Origin: Odontocerum albicorne
Taxonomy: Eukaryota > Arthropoda > Insecta > Trichoptera > Odontoceridae
Assembly (NCBI GenBank): GCA_949825065.1
Contig: OX463863.1
Coordinates: 22,747,933 to 22,811,932, forward strand
Direction: 5' to 3'
DNA length: 64,000 bases
Under the pieces are notes generated by a model. It was not told the origin of the DNA. It saw only the letters and a list, made by a program, of their open reading frames with translations, and searched no databases. Positions 22,248-32,517 of the stretch are shown piece by piece. Made by a program: the position numbers and the translations under genes. Each line of letters starts with the position of its first letter. The stretch's first letter is position 1.

Positions 22248-23398
22248 CTACCTTGATCAAAAAGTTTTAGGACTTTATTCATAAAATCGAAAATACAAGT
22301 TTATTCATCAAAATCGAATTCGAAGGCTGCTGGATAGTATTCGTGTTGTATTTGGTCAAAAACTCATGGAAATCGTGTCTTTCGCGATTTCAACGCGGTT
22401 GTAGGGAATACCGTCGTCCCTAAATATTGTCAACATGCACGGTCAACGACCGACGAAACAAACTTTGGATATGTCCAAAGTTCGCATACCAGAACACTAA
22501 TATTGTTTACACGAAAATAATATTTACGTTGCATTCCACGGTAGAAAGAGAACGCATCGCGTTGTCTCACCGTTTCGCCGATAAATATTCTACCCACTAT
22601 ATTGTTCGCAACGTCTGCAAACACCTCGGCATGCGCAGGAGTGAGATAAAGTATATATTGCGGGCGCATTCACGCACATCTATAAATACCTACTTATCGA
22701 CAAATAAAGATTATTATTCACTTGACCATTCATTGCTGTTTACTATTCATTGATTGTTCACTCTCACTTTCCACATTCCTGAATCGACGTATTTTATTTT
22801 AAATACAAAACAATCATAATCATCACGACGTATCAATAATTTTTTTTGCATGAAATTGAGGTCTTTCGGCACCAGTTTTGCAGAGACATGTCTGAGGCCC
22901 AAATCTCTAACCAAAATGTCTTGAGCGGATCCATAAGCGATGTTCAAGTCCTCTGCCAGCTCTCTAATGGTCAATTTGCGGTTTTCGGCTATTATTTCTT
23001 TGATTTTATCGATGTTTTCATCGGTTTTCGACTGCCACTGCGTTCGGTCATCCTCGATCGACTCACGACCACTTCTGAAGCGTTCGTGTCACCGAAAAAC
23101 ACTTCTCCAACATTTCCAAGGTCTGCGGACCGTTAAATCCGTTTTTCACACAAAATTTAATGCAAACTCGTTGACGCACAGTTGATGCCATTTTCAAACT
23201 TGTAAAAAATCGAAAACACGCACCAAGGTAGATGTATTTATTACAGCGTAACTTTTACAAATGTCAAGCTATGACGCTGAAATTCGGAGGGAAGTGTCAA
23301 TAATAGATGTGGTAACCTAACAAAAAAAAAAGAAATCCAATCGGGTGACTGACAGCGCCACACGGTAGCCTGTCCTAAAACTTTAGCACAGGCCACCG
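22248..23398 (-). mobile_element. Internally deleted mariner derivative (mariner-B), copy 1, with a further insert
   Basis: Ends: CTACCTTGATCAAAAAGTTT + TAGGAC on the left and, reversed, GGCCTGTGCTAAAGTTTTAG on the right, flanked by TA. Reading on the - strand, 'MASTVRQRVCIKFCVKNG..GPQTLEMLEKC' begins near 23190 with a frame break. 'TIRELAEDLNIAYGSAQDIL' and 'LVPKDLNFMQKK' (to ~22852) are the transposase N-terminal helix-turn-helix region. The catalytic core is absent. A ~470-bp unrelated segment sits between 'MQKK' and 'RVEIAKD'. The C-terminus is cut at TTCGAATTC/GATTTTGATGA. The copy at 44310-45206 shares the core deletion. Confidence 0.75.
22385..22855. other. Insert of unknown origin within mariner-B copy 1
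   Basis: This segment is absent from the sister copy at 44840. On the + strand it carries a TATAAATA box at about 22679 and AATAAAG 22 bp later, a layout seen in short LTRs. No clear TG...CA ends or target duplication could be settled, so a solo LTR is only a possibility. Confidence 0.3.
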
Positions 23399-23802
23399 TA
23401 GCAACAGAGGTAAAAATCAAATCGGATTGTTTCGGTAATTTTCCGTGATGGGTCCACGATCAATTTTAATTTTAACATCAGCTCCTCTTGAGACTCTTAC
23501 GAGAGCAACATGTATGATAGTTACCAGTGATTAAAACTGACGTAGATAGATACACAATTTTTTCCAAAGGCTATCCATTTCAATCACTTGTTTTTTTTTT
23601 AATAACAATTTATGGCGAAATAAAATCTTTACTACCAAGTTCGTACTTTTCTCCCGTAACAGAGAGTCAATATCTTTCTTTAGTATGGCAGCGAGCACTC
23701 TCTCTTTAGAGGGGAAAACAAACTCCGTCCCACCACGGAAGAACAAGCGCGCAGCTTACACAAAGGTTGAAATTATTGATTTTTTTTTTATTGTTTCTTT
23801 GA
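23399..23802. other. Intergenic, nothing recognised
   Basis: Two overlapping 60-71-codon frames are without recognisable domains. No repeat seen. Confidence 0.3.
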
Positions 23803-24640
23803 TTTGATTATGGAGTACCATGTTGATTTGATTGTGGCGTACTATGCTGATTTGATAATGGGGTACCATGCTGATTTGACTATGGGGTACCATGTTGATT
23901 TGATTTTGGGGTGCCATGCTGATTTGATTATAGGGTACCTGCTGATTCGATAATGGGGTGCCATGCTGATTTGATTATGGGGTACCTGCTGATTTGATAA
24001 TGGGGTACCTGCTGATTCGATTTTGGTTTGCCATGCTGATTTGATTATGGGGTACCTGCTGATTCGATAATGGGGTACCATGCTGATTTGACTATGGGGT
24101 ACCATGTTGATTTGATTATGGGGTACCATGCAGATTTGACTATGGAATACCATGTTGATTTGATTATGGGGTGCCATGTTGATTTGATTATGGGGTACCA
24201 TGCAGATTTGACTATGGAATACCATGTTGATTTGATTTTGGGGTGCCATGCTGATTTGATTATGGGGTACCTGCTGATTTGATTATTGGGTACCATGTTG
24301 ATTTGATTATGGGGTACCATGTTGATTATGGGGTGCCATGCTGATTTGATTATGGGATACCTGCTGATTTGATTATTGGGTACCATGTTGATTTGATTAT
24401 TGGGTACCATGCTGATTTGACTATGGGGTACCATGTTGATTTGATTATGGGGTACCATGCAGATTTGACTATGGAATACCATGTTGATTTGATTATGGGG
24501 CATCATGCTGATTTGATGATGGGATACCATGCTGATTTGATTATGGGGTACCATGCTGATTTGATGATGGGATACCATGCTGATTTGATTATGGGGTACC
24601 ATGCTGATTTGATGATGGGGTACCATGCTGATATGAGGTG
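23803..24640. repeat. 24-bp minisatellite (with 21-bp variants), ~35 copies
   Basis: Unit ATGGGGTACCATGCTGATTT + GATT. Shortened units lack CAT (GGTACCTGCTG). As the unit is a multiple of three, an eight-residue 'MGYHADLI' frame on + and 'HNQISMVP' on - run through; these are artefacts. Confidence 0.92.
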
Positions 24641-25270
24641 GAATTTTAATAGCTCGCAATCACGTGGGTGACCTCTGGTATGTACTTTCCACCATGCGAT
24701 ATCGCATGTGGTTGGCAGTGAATGTCTTAAAATGTAACGTGATCTCAGATATTTGATGTCGGTAGAATTAATGTACTCTACAGATGTTAGTTTTACCCAA
24801 TTTCATTTATAAATGTAATAAAGAAAATCTATATGCAATGTGTTTTTATTTATTAAAAGTATTTCATATTCGGTGGCGTAACAAGGGCAGGGAGCGAGAA
24901 AGACAGTTGTCGCCGGGTGTCGAGCTAAGAGGGGCGCAAAGTCTATTCATATATTTCGAAAGCTTTTCCTTAATTTAGTCACGTCTCGTAAGCGCCAGTT
25001 ACATTTCAAACAATTCCTGTTATTTTATTAGCTTTTGCTGGCACTCTCTGGACTGGACACGGTAAAAAGTCATTGAAATTTAAAACCATGAAACTAGTAT
25101 TGGTATAGAATGTTTCGAAACACTATGACTTTTAGATACTACGGGAAAAGGACAAGTGCCAGGGTTTTCTACCACGACACATATCGTTTGCCTCTTTTAT
25201 ATCCGTACACTTTATTATATTATATATGGTACATAGTTCCTATTATTCTCTCTATTTTTACATTTCCTTC
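24641..25270. other. Intergenic, no gene recognised
   Basis: Small frames only (up to 74 codons at 25110-25334). No element ends were recognised before the PLE-A copy. Confidence 0.35.
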
Positions 25271-25463
25271 TTTTTGTGGAGGTTTAGACATTGTAATTTG
25301 TTTTATCAACCACTGTTTATTCCACTTTTTGTAACGGTATAACCCTACCGGTTTCAAGGTGCACACCTCATCATCAGGGGAGCACAAACAAGACCGAGTT
25401 ATGTTTGAACTGGTACCGAGATACACGCTTCTAACGGTTAACATTCGGGTTGGGAACTGCGGG

Positions 25464-25835
25464 TTAAGGGAGGGACGGGATAGCCTCGGCGAGCAGCGGA
25501 AAGATTCTTGGGATGTATGTGTTTACCAGATGTTCACCTCGATGTACTGACTTAGAAATTTCTAGGGCCTCTAATCTGTCCAATTTATTTCCGTTACTAC
25601 TGATATGTAAGAATTTGGCATTATCGATAGAAAATGTATGATTTTCACGGTGACAATGATTAGCCATTTCAGAATAAATTAGAGAATTTGTTAAGGCAGA
25701 TTTGTGTTCACGAAATCTCTTTTCAAAAGATCTTCCTGTCTTTCCTATATAGAAATTATCACAGTCAGCACATAAAAGTTTATACACACCACTGTTGCTA
25801 AGTATTCCATTTTTGCCTGATGATGAGGTGTGCAC
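25464..25835 (-). pseudogene. GIY-YIG endonuclease domain of a Penelope-like element, 5'-truncated
   Basis: About 123 codons ending at a stop at 25464. No ATG opens the frame; it runs in from the inverted terminal repeat. Motifs in order: 'SGVYKLLCADCDNFYIGKTG' (GIY and YIG strands with an intervening CxxC), 'RSFEKRFREH' (the conserved Arg of the helix plus an H), and 'ANHCHRENHTF'. GIY-YIG endonuclease fused C-terminal to reverse transcriptase is the hallmark of Penelope-like elements, where it nicks the target DNA. The reverse transcriptase part is gone, so this copy is non-autonomous. A + strand relic of the same tail is at 39863-40117. Confidence 0.85.
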
Positions 25836-25862
25836 CTTGAAACAGGTAGGGTTATACCGTTA
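25805..25862 (+). ncRNA. Hammerhead-ribozyme-like motif (PLE-A), consensus core
   Basis: CTGATGA at 25817-25823 is the exact hammerhead core box. It is followed by stem II AGGTG-TG-CACCT and GAAAC at 25839-25843. After GAAAC this copy reads AGGTA where the others read CGGTA, so the palindrome ACCGGT is changed to ACAGGT. Downstream TAGGG and ACAAA are the expected stem I partners, but the upstream side is replaced by endonuclease sequence, so stem I is likely broken. Confidence 0.5.
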
Positions 25863-25959
25863 CAAACAGTGAAATAAACAGTGTTTGATAAAACAAATAA
25901 TTTCCTTCTTTCATAATATCATACACTTCCATCTAACTACACCTTTCTCTACCACACTT

Positions 25960-26530
25960 ACTAATATTTGCACTGTAACATATTCGTCATCCTGCTGTAT
26001 AGTTCATGACTGAACATCGTGACTCCCACGATAGCCTCTTGACGACTCCTCTCCATCCACCCCTGCACTCCGCGGCTCGAAGGGCAGTTGTTAAGGGTAG
26101 TCCAGTTGCGTCTCTTCACTTGGCCAGTCCAACGCATTGGGATCCTTCCTCTTGTGCGTCGTCCTTCCACGCCTCCAGTTACCACAAACCTCTGCAAACT
26201 GTCTCCTTGGCCATGAGTAATATGTTCAAAGAATTGGAAGACTCGTCATAAGCATATTGTCGACAATCTGTCGATGATTCTCAGTTCTTGGAGAATGGAG
26301 GCATTAGCCCACCTTGCTGTCCATGGAATTCATAACATGCTTCTCCAGCACCACATTTCAAATGTGTCTATTCTATGTCTCTCGCTTGCTCGCAGAGTCC
26401 AAGTCTCATCACCGTACATAAATATTGTGAAGACGAGAAAATTTACCGGGCACATTTTCATTGAGATGACGATGATTCTGTTTTTCCAGCTTCAACATTG
26501 CATTCTTCACCATTCTATAGTAGTTATACT
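25960..26530 (-). pseudogene. Non-LTR reverse transcriptase C-terminal fragment
   Basis: The - strand reads 'YGDETWTLRASERHRIDTFE', 'MWCWRSML', stop, 'IPWTARWANASILQELRI', then 'RFVVTGGVEGRRTRGRIPMR', 'WTGQVKRR' and 'MERSRQEAIVGVTMFSHEL'. This is the E.W.L......L..FE.WC.RR.L.I.W / GRR.RGR.P.RW series of CR1/RTE-like LINEs. Stops and a frame change make it dead. The 54-bp array begins immediately upstream of it. Confidence 0.75.
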
Positions 26531-26532
26531 TT

Positions 26533-28877
26533 TCCCCTCAATCTCTCGTCCTCCACTGTTATACTGGAGACATAACTAGGCACATTTCCCCTCAATCTTT
26601 CGTCTTCCACTGTTATACTGGAGACATAACGGCGCATTTCCCCTCAATCTCTCGTCCTCCACTGTTATACTGGAGACATAACGGCGCATTTCCCCTCAAT
26701 CTCTCGTCCTCCACTGTTATACTGGAGACATAACTAGGCACATTTCCCCTCAATCTTTCGTCTTCCACTGTTATACTGGAGACATAACGGCGCATTTCCC
26801 CTCAATCTCTCGTCCTCCACTGTTATACTGGAGACATAACGGCGCATTTCCCCTCAATCTCTCGTCCTCCACTGTTATACTGGAAACATAACTAAGCGCA
26901 TTTCCCCTCAATCTCTCGTCCTCCACTGTTATACTGGAAACATAACTAGGCGCATTTCCCCTCAATCTCTCGTCCTCCACTGTTATACTGGAAACATAAC
27001 TAAGCGCATTTCCCCTCAATCTCTCGTCCTCCACTGTTATACTGGAAACATAACTAGGCGCATTTCCCCTCAATATCTCGTCCTCCACTGTTATACTGGA
27101 GACATAACTAGGCGCATTTCCCCAGAATCTCTCATCTTCCACTGTTATACAGGAGACATAACTAGGCGCATTTCCCCTCAATCTTTCGTCCTCCACTATT
27201 ATACTAGAGACATAACTAGGCGCATTTCCCCTCAATCTCTCGTCCTCCACTGGAGACATAACTAGGCGCATTTGCCCTCGATCTCTCATCCTCCACTGTT
27301 ATACTGGAGACATAACTAGGCGCATTTCCCCAGAATCTCTCATCCTCCACTGTTATACAGGAGACATAACTAGGCGCAGTTCCCCTCAACCTCTCGTCCT
27401 CCACTGTTATACTGGAAACATAACTAGGCGCATTTCCCCTCAACCTCTCGTCCTCCACTGTTATACTGGAAACATAACTAGGCGCATTTCCCCTCAATAT
27501 CTCGTCCTCCACTGTTATACTGGAGACATAACTAGGCGCATTTCCCCAGAATCTCTCATCCTCCACTGTTATACTGGAGACATAACTAGGCGCATTTCCC
27601 CAGAATCTCTCATCCTCCACTGTTATACAGGAGACATAACTAGGTGCAGTTCCCCTCAACCTCTCGTCCTCCACTGTTATACTGGAAACATAACTAGGCG
27701 CATTTCCCCTCAACCTCTCGTCCTCCACTGTTATACTGGAAACATAACTAGGCGCATTTCCCCTCAATATCTCGTCCTCCACTGTTATACTGGAGACATA
27801 ACTAGGCGCATTTCCCCAGAATCTCTTATCTTCCACTGTTATACAGGAGACATAACTAGGCGCATTTCCCCTCAATCTTTCGTCCTCTACTATTATACTA
27901 GAGACATAACTAGGCGCATTTCCCCTCAATCTCTCGTCCTCCACTGGAGACATAACTAGGCGCATTTCCCCTCAATATCTCGTCCTCCACTGTTATACTG
28001 GAGACATAACTAGGCGCATTTCCCCAGAATCTCTCATCCTCCACTGTTATACAGGAGACATAACTAGGTGCAGTTCCCCTCAACCTCTCGTCCTCCACTG
28101 TTATACTGGAAACATAACTAGGCGCATTTCCCCTCAATATCTCGTCCTCCACTGTTATACTGGAGACATAACTAGGCGCATTTCCCCAGAATCTCTCATC
28201 CTCCACTGTTATACTGGAGACATAACTAGGCGCATTTCCCCAGAATCTCTCATCCTCCACTGTTATACTGGAGACATAACTAGGCGCATTTCCCCAGAAT
28301 CTCTCATCCTCCACTGTTATACAGGAGACATAACTAGGTGCAGTTCCCCTCAACCTCTCGTCCTCCACTGTTATACTGGAAACATAACTAGGCGCATTTC
28401 CCCTCAACCTCTCGTCCTCCACTGTTATACTGGAAACATAACTAGGCGCATTTCCCCTCAATATCTCGTCCTCCACTGTTATACTGGAGACATAACTAGG
28501 CGCATTTCCCCAGAATCTCTTATCTTCCACTGTTATACAGGAGACATAACTAGGCGCATTTCCCCTCAATCTTTCGTCCTCTACTATTATACTAGAGACA
28601 TAACTAGGCGCATTTCCCCTCAATCTCTCGTCCTCCACTGGAGACATAACTAGGCGCATTTCCCCTCAATATCTCGTCCTCCACTGTTATACTGGAGACA
28701 TAACTAGGCGCATTTCCCCAGAATCTCTCATCCTCCACTGTTATACAGGAGACATAACTAGGTGCAGTTCCCCTCAACCTCTCGTCCTCCACTGTTATAC
28801 TGGAAACATAACTAGGCGCATTTCCCCTCAATCTCTCGTCCTCCACTATTATACTGGAGACATAACTAGGTGCATTT
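26533..28877. repeat. 54-bp minisatellite, ~44 copies, with ~694-bp higher-order repeat
   Basis: Unit CCTCAATCTCTCGTCCTCCA + CTGTTATACTGGAGACATAA + CTAGGCGCATTTCC. Variants include CCCCAGAATCTCTCATC and CCTCAACCTCTCG units, and a truncated unit (CTCCACTGGAGAC) near 27247, 27942 and 28636. The truncated units and their surroundings recur ~694 bp apart, so a block of ~13 units was duplicated. The 18-residue 'GNAPSYVSSITVEDERLR' frames on - are a consequence of the unit length, not a gene. Confidence 0.95.
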
Positions 28878-28974
28878 TCGTTGTCACAATATAACAACAT
28901 GTCATATTTTATTTACAGTGAAACCTCTATTGTTTTTGAACCGATTTATCGCAGTTAACTAAATAATACATATT

Positions 28975-29540
28975 CAAAACATATACACTCGAACCGGACA
29001 GTATCAATATCTGCTACGGTGATAGTCCACTATAGTACAGTACCTGGCGGTAAGTAATACACATCGAGCTTAAGAAAGAGACTGTCGGCCATAATCGGCT
29101 AACTTCAGCTTTGTAGAGCGTCGTCTCTGTCGCACGATGGGCTAACAGTCTTGTGACAGAAGACGTGTATGAATGACAGAGACGACGCTCTACAAAGCTG
29201 ATTATGGCCGACAGTCTCTTTCTTAAGCCCGATGTATATTACTTACCGCTGGGCACTGTATTTTGATGCCAACTTTGATGTATGGTAGTGAAACATGGGG
29301 GTGATAAAAGACAGAGGAACCGAATAAATGCGTGCATTGAGAAGAAAACGTCAGATCACACATGATGGAAGTTTAGAAGTATATGGAATAGCATGTAGCG
29401 ATAGGAAACAAATTCAATAGAGCACTAAAATATATACACTCGAACCGGACAGTATCAAAATCTGCTAAGATGATCGTCCACTATAGTATTTTGGTGCCAA
29501 CTTTGAGGTATGCTAGCGAAACTTGGGTGTCGATAAAGAT
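28975..29540 (+). repeat. Tandemly duplicated LINE segment (28975-29330 and 29426-29540)
   Basis: TATACACTCGAACCGGACAG, TCCACTATAGTA and TTTTGRTGCCAACTTTGA occur twice. The first copy is split by MITE-A after CTATAGTA; the second is uninterrupted. The coding sense is the LINE 'MPTLMYGSETW' segment. Confidence 0.7.
29038..29258. mobile_element. MITE-A copy 2 with TA target duplication
   Basis: A 221-bp palindromic element: CAGTACCTGGCGGTAAGTAA on the left, complement of TTACTTACCGCTGGGCACTG on the right. TA lies at 29036-29037 and 29259-29260. The uninterrupted target is present ~200 bp downstream in the duplicate (CACTATAGTATTTTGGTGCC), confirming the boundaries. Confidence 0.9.
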
Positions 29541-30085
29541 TGAGATGTTCCGAATTATGTAAGAATGCGTGCATTGAGAAGAATACATGGAGTGACAATG
29601 TATGACAGAATACGGAATGAAATCATAAAGAATGAACGTGAACTTAAGGCTAATGTGTTAAGTAAGATGAATAATTTGGGCATGTGGAATGAATGAATGA
29701 AGGAAGACTAACAAAACATATATACAGTGCAGATGTGAGTGGAAGGCGTCCAAGGAAAGTGTGGTTGAATTGAGCTAATGATATTCTGAAGAACGAAAAG
29801 TAGAAAGTCAGATATTGTAGAAGATTTTTTTTTTAACCTGGCGAGCTTATTGTCATGTGACAATCTCTTCCAACCTACCAGAAAGATGTTTTTAATGGAC
29901 CTTAAGTGAAAACCAGACTGGAATCCCATTTTAAAAAATATCTGGTTTCCAGCAGCAATCGAACCCGCAACCTCCGAATCGGCAGACAAGCGTCTATGGA
30001 TGTAGAAGATGCTAAGGATGTGTATCGAGTTAGGAAAGTACGGCGCTCTATCCAATCCGCGTACCCCGACAGGGAAATGACGTGA
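29259..30085 (+). pseudogene. Non-LTR reverse transcriptase 3' fragment interrupted by a SINE
   Basis: Reading + in changing frames: 'MPTLMYGSETW', 'RALRRI', 'GVTMYDRIRNEI', 'KANVLSKMNN', 'GRRPRKVWLN' and a terminal 'DVEDAKDVYRV' region ending at AATGACGTGATGGTATGTA. The SINE at 29826-30000 splits the last part. The same 3' end recurs at 37965-38170, 56670-56795 and 63110-63335, so one LINE family is common here. Confidence 0.65.
29826..30000 (-). mobile_element. SINE2, full-length, with 10-bp target-site duplication
   Basis: Flanked by TGTAGAAGAT at 29816-29825 and 30001-30010. In - orientation: head AGACGCTTGTCTGCCGATTC, B-box GCGGGTTCGATTGCTGC, body CCAGTCTGGTTTTCACTTAA, tail ending in a run of A (T run at 29825-29834). 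tRNA-type pol III promoter parts, A-tail and a target duplication identify an L1/RTE-style retroposed SINE. Confidence 0.85.
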
Positions 30086-30208
30086 TGGTATGTACGTAAC
30101 TAAACGAATGGGGGATAGATTCGTATATTGAAACAATTTTAACATACCTAAATGTTTAATATCTGAAACAAAATATTTACACACGGACATAAATGTGTGT
30201 AAACAAAA

Positions 30209-30370
30209 ATATAATTATAAAGTTGCACCGAAACACAATAGTATAATTATAAAGTTGCACCGAAACACAATAATATAATTATAAAGTTGCACCGAAACAC
30301 AATAATATAATTATAAAGTTGCACCGAAACACAATAATATAATTATAAAGTTGCACCGAAACACAATAAT
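30209..30370. repeat. 32-bp minisatellite, five copies
   Basis: Unit TATAATTATAAAGTTGCACC + GAAACACAATAA, five times with one G/A variant in the first unit. Confidence 0.9.
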
Positions 30371-31015
30371 AACATAAACCATATTTTATTTTAATTAAAA
30401 TTCTCTTTTCTCGTCATAAATTTTTTTGGCAGTTTCATTTCAACGAGTAAACAGTATTGTTTCCGTCTTGTAAATAAATGTCATTATTTTCAGCGTCAGT
30501 TATTGTATTTTCATCAAAAATACTCGAAGACCACGCGCGCTTCCGAAAACGAAGGTATAGATCGTTCAGCCTGAAGAGTCATTTTGCAATAGTGTAAGTA
30601 ACAGTGCATTTACAAACACTTGTCACTTTGTTTTTTTTAATGAAGTGAAAAAGCAAAAAAATGTAAAAATAATATTTTATATTCAAACATTGAAATGAAC
30701 ACGCACGTTTTGTAAATTATAAAATGGTGTCAGCTTAAATTGTAATGCGCATAAAAATAAAACGAAAGTAAGTTTATTGAACATATTAATTGTTTAGGCA
30801 TGGCAGATTCTACCTATAGGAAACATTCAATAACAATAATGGAATTGTTCAAGATTTAAAATAAATATAAGTACAAGTATTATAAAGTCAAAATGTTGGT
30901 CAGCTTTAATTAGATTATAGCGCATAGAAATACAATTATTATTGTATGTAAGATTATTTAACATATTAATATTAGTATCATAATTACATAATTACAATGA
31001 CAAATAATACAGTTT
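30371..31015. other. Stretch without gene; left arm of a weak inverted repeat
   Basis: AT-rich. TATAGATCGTTCAGCCTGAA + GAGTCATTTTGCAATAGTGT (30558-30597) reappears in reverse near 31628-31670, so 30540-31690 may be one element with inverted ends. Confidence 0.4.
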
Positions 31016-31019
31016 TAAA

Positions 31020-31285
31020 ATAATATCGGATGGGATGGAGTGATACTAAATTGGCTGTGGGTGTGGGCTGGGCGTGGGCTGAAAAACATCTGGTGTCCCC
31101 GTGGCTGGATTCGCCCTATATTGGTGGGGTGTATTTTGGCCCAGGGGATGCTATTAGATGAGCCCAGACCTTTTGACAGCTTCTGTGTTTGATGTATTGC
31201 CTGCAATTTATGTGTTTTAGAAGTGTTATTCAGGTGTGATCTTGTACATACTATATTGCTGTCAATAAACCTAATATTTATTTAT
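31020..31285 (+). repeat. Interspersed repeat R4, copy 1
   Basis: GGGCTGAAAAACATCTGGTG + TCCCCGTGGCTGGATTCGCC + CTATATTGGTGGGGTG and a terminal TCAATAAACCTAATATTTAT. Present twice at 43540-43845. The AATAAA near the end suggests the 3' end of a retroelement transcript. Confidence 0.6.
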
Positions 31286-31864
31286 TTTATTTTATTTATT
31301 TAAATTCTAGGAGACTTAAACAAAGTACATTCTATGCTTTGGAAACATTTTGAATTATACATTACATTAGACAAAAATGGCACTAATAGATTGCAGCACC
31401 TTTTCCACCGATCCCTAATTATTATCAATCTCTACCCAAATTTAAAACAATCTCCTTTGCTTGGCCCGAAAGTGGTTTTCCCTTTCCTAATTCCGACATG
31501 GCAGTGTTTTTCTAATCACCGAGTATTCTAACAACAATACAAACATGCGCTCTGCGCTAACCAATTGTGTGGCATTCTAAAACCAATACCACTACACAAG
31601 TTGCGTAATACTATATAGAGAGTGTTACTCACACTATTGCAAAATTACTCTTTAGGATAAACGATCTATACAGATGGTGGATCTTCTTCGTCAATATTTT
31701 CAACCGATTCTGCCGTATCCTTCGACCTTGCGTTAATATTGGATAGTTTTTAGCCCACACGTTGTGAAATTCGAACGTCCTAGTTTAAACTGAGCATTTA
31801 TGATTTATCGAGAATTAACTTTGCATCTCCATATTAGAATCTTCTTCTCCCTGGCTCCATCCCA
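31286..31864. other. Intergenic, no gene recognised
   Basis: Contains the right arm (31628-31670) of the weak inverted repeat. Nothing else seen. Confidence 0.3.
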
Positions 31865-32170
31865 ACTCACTGTCTGCGAAGACTGTTGGGGTCAGCTCTC
31901 CTCGTCCTCAGGTTGTATGCTCTTCTGTCCCGGACTACGTCCTCCAGGCCGTGCCTCCGCATCAGGTTATCTTTTTGCACCACCCACGAATTCTTTGGTC
32001 TTCCTCTGGTTGTTATTCGAGGAAGATCCATGGAGATTGCCTGGTTCACAATGTGATCGGGTGCTCTACGTCCAACGTGCCCATACCATCTCCATCGCCT
32101 CTCCTCCATCTTGCTGTTGATGTCTGTAACACCTAGGCTTCCACGAATGTGTGAGCTTTTTATTTTGTCT
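31865..32170 (-). pseudogene. Non-LTR reverse transcriptase C-terminal fragment
   Basis: Open on the - strand to a stop at 31867. 'SLRDKIKSSHIRGSLGVTDI', 'KMEERRWRWYGHVGRRAPD', 'RGRPKNSWV' and 'LEDVVRDRRAYNLRTRRADP' give the LINE pattern K..E.R.RW.GHV.RR, RGRPK..W, DR..W. No start; 5'-truncated. Confidence 0.7.
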
Positions 32171-32315
32171 CTTAGGGACCATATTAGAATATTAACCAAT
32201 AAATTACATTGTTATTCCACTTTCAGAATTTGCAAACCATATAATACAGGGAGTCCCAAAAAAATGTGTACAGACTTGAAATGATTACAAATTCAGTATT
32301 AATTTAGGTGTACCT

Positions 32316-32515
32316 AAGATTTATTTTACACACGACAAGAACTATACATCATTTGTGAAAAAAACAACAGGTTATTTAATGCGGACACAATTTTAATGGA
32401 TCTGGGTTTGTTGTCTTTTATTTGTCGTGTCCCCGGTAAACTAGGCTTTTGCCTGTATCTCACTGAGGACATATAGCGTGAAAAAATAAATCGATACTTC
32501 TTTCCGATTTTTAAT
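32316..32515 (+). repeat. Interspersed repeat R3, copy 1 (truncated by mariner)
   Basis: Blocks TTTATTTTACACACGACAAG, AATTTTAATGGATCTGGGTT, TCGTGTCCCCGGTAAACTAG and AAAAATAAATCGATACTTCT match 54990-55365 (+) and 42995-43345 (-). The mariner at 32518 cuts it. Confidence 0.75.
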
Positions 32516-32517
32516 TA

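Larger units (their letters stand above)
25275..25900 (-). mobile_element. PLE-A copy with GIY-YIG endonuclease segment and inverted terminal copy
   Basis: Reading on the - strand, the endonuclease segment (25835-25464) is followed by the terminal region out to AATTTGTTTTATCAACCAC at 25275. At the opposite edge (25815-25900) the terminal sequence recurs in inverse orientation (CTGATGATGAGGTGTGCACC ... TGTTTGATAAAACAAAT). The element is thus a truncated Penelope-like retroelement bracketed by inverted termini. The reverse transcriptase domain is missing. Confidence 0.85.

Noticed and set aside
23842..24671. Frames of 70-204 codons with HNQI / GYHADL repeats
   Set aside because: Produced by the 24-bp minisatellite on both strands.
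26613..28900. Several 98-249-codon - frames with 18-residue repeats
   Set aside because: By-product of the 54-bp minisatellite; they break wherever a truncated unit occurs.
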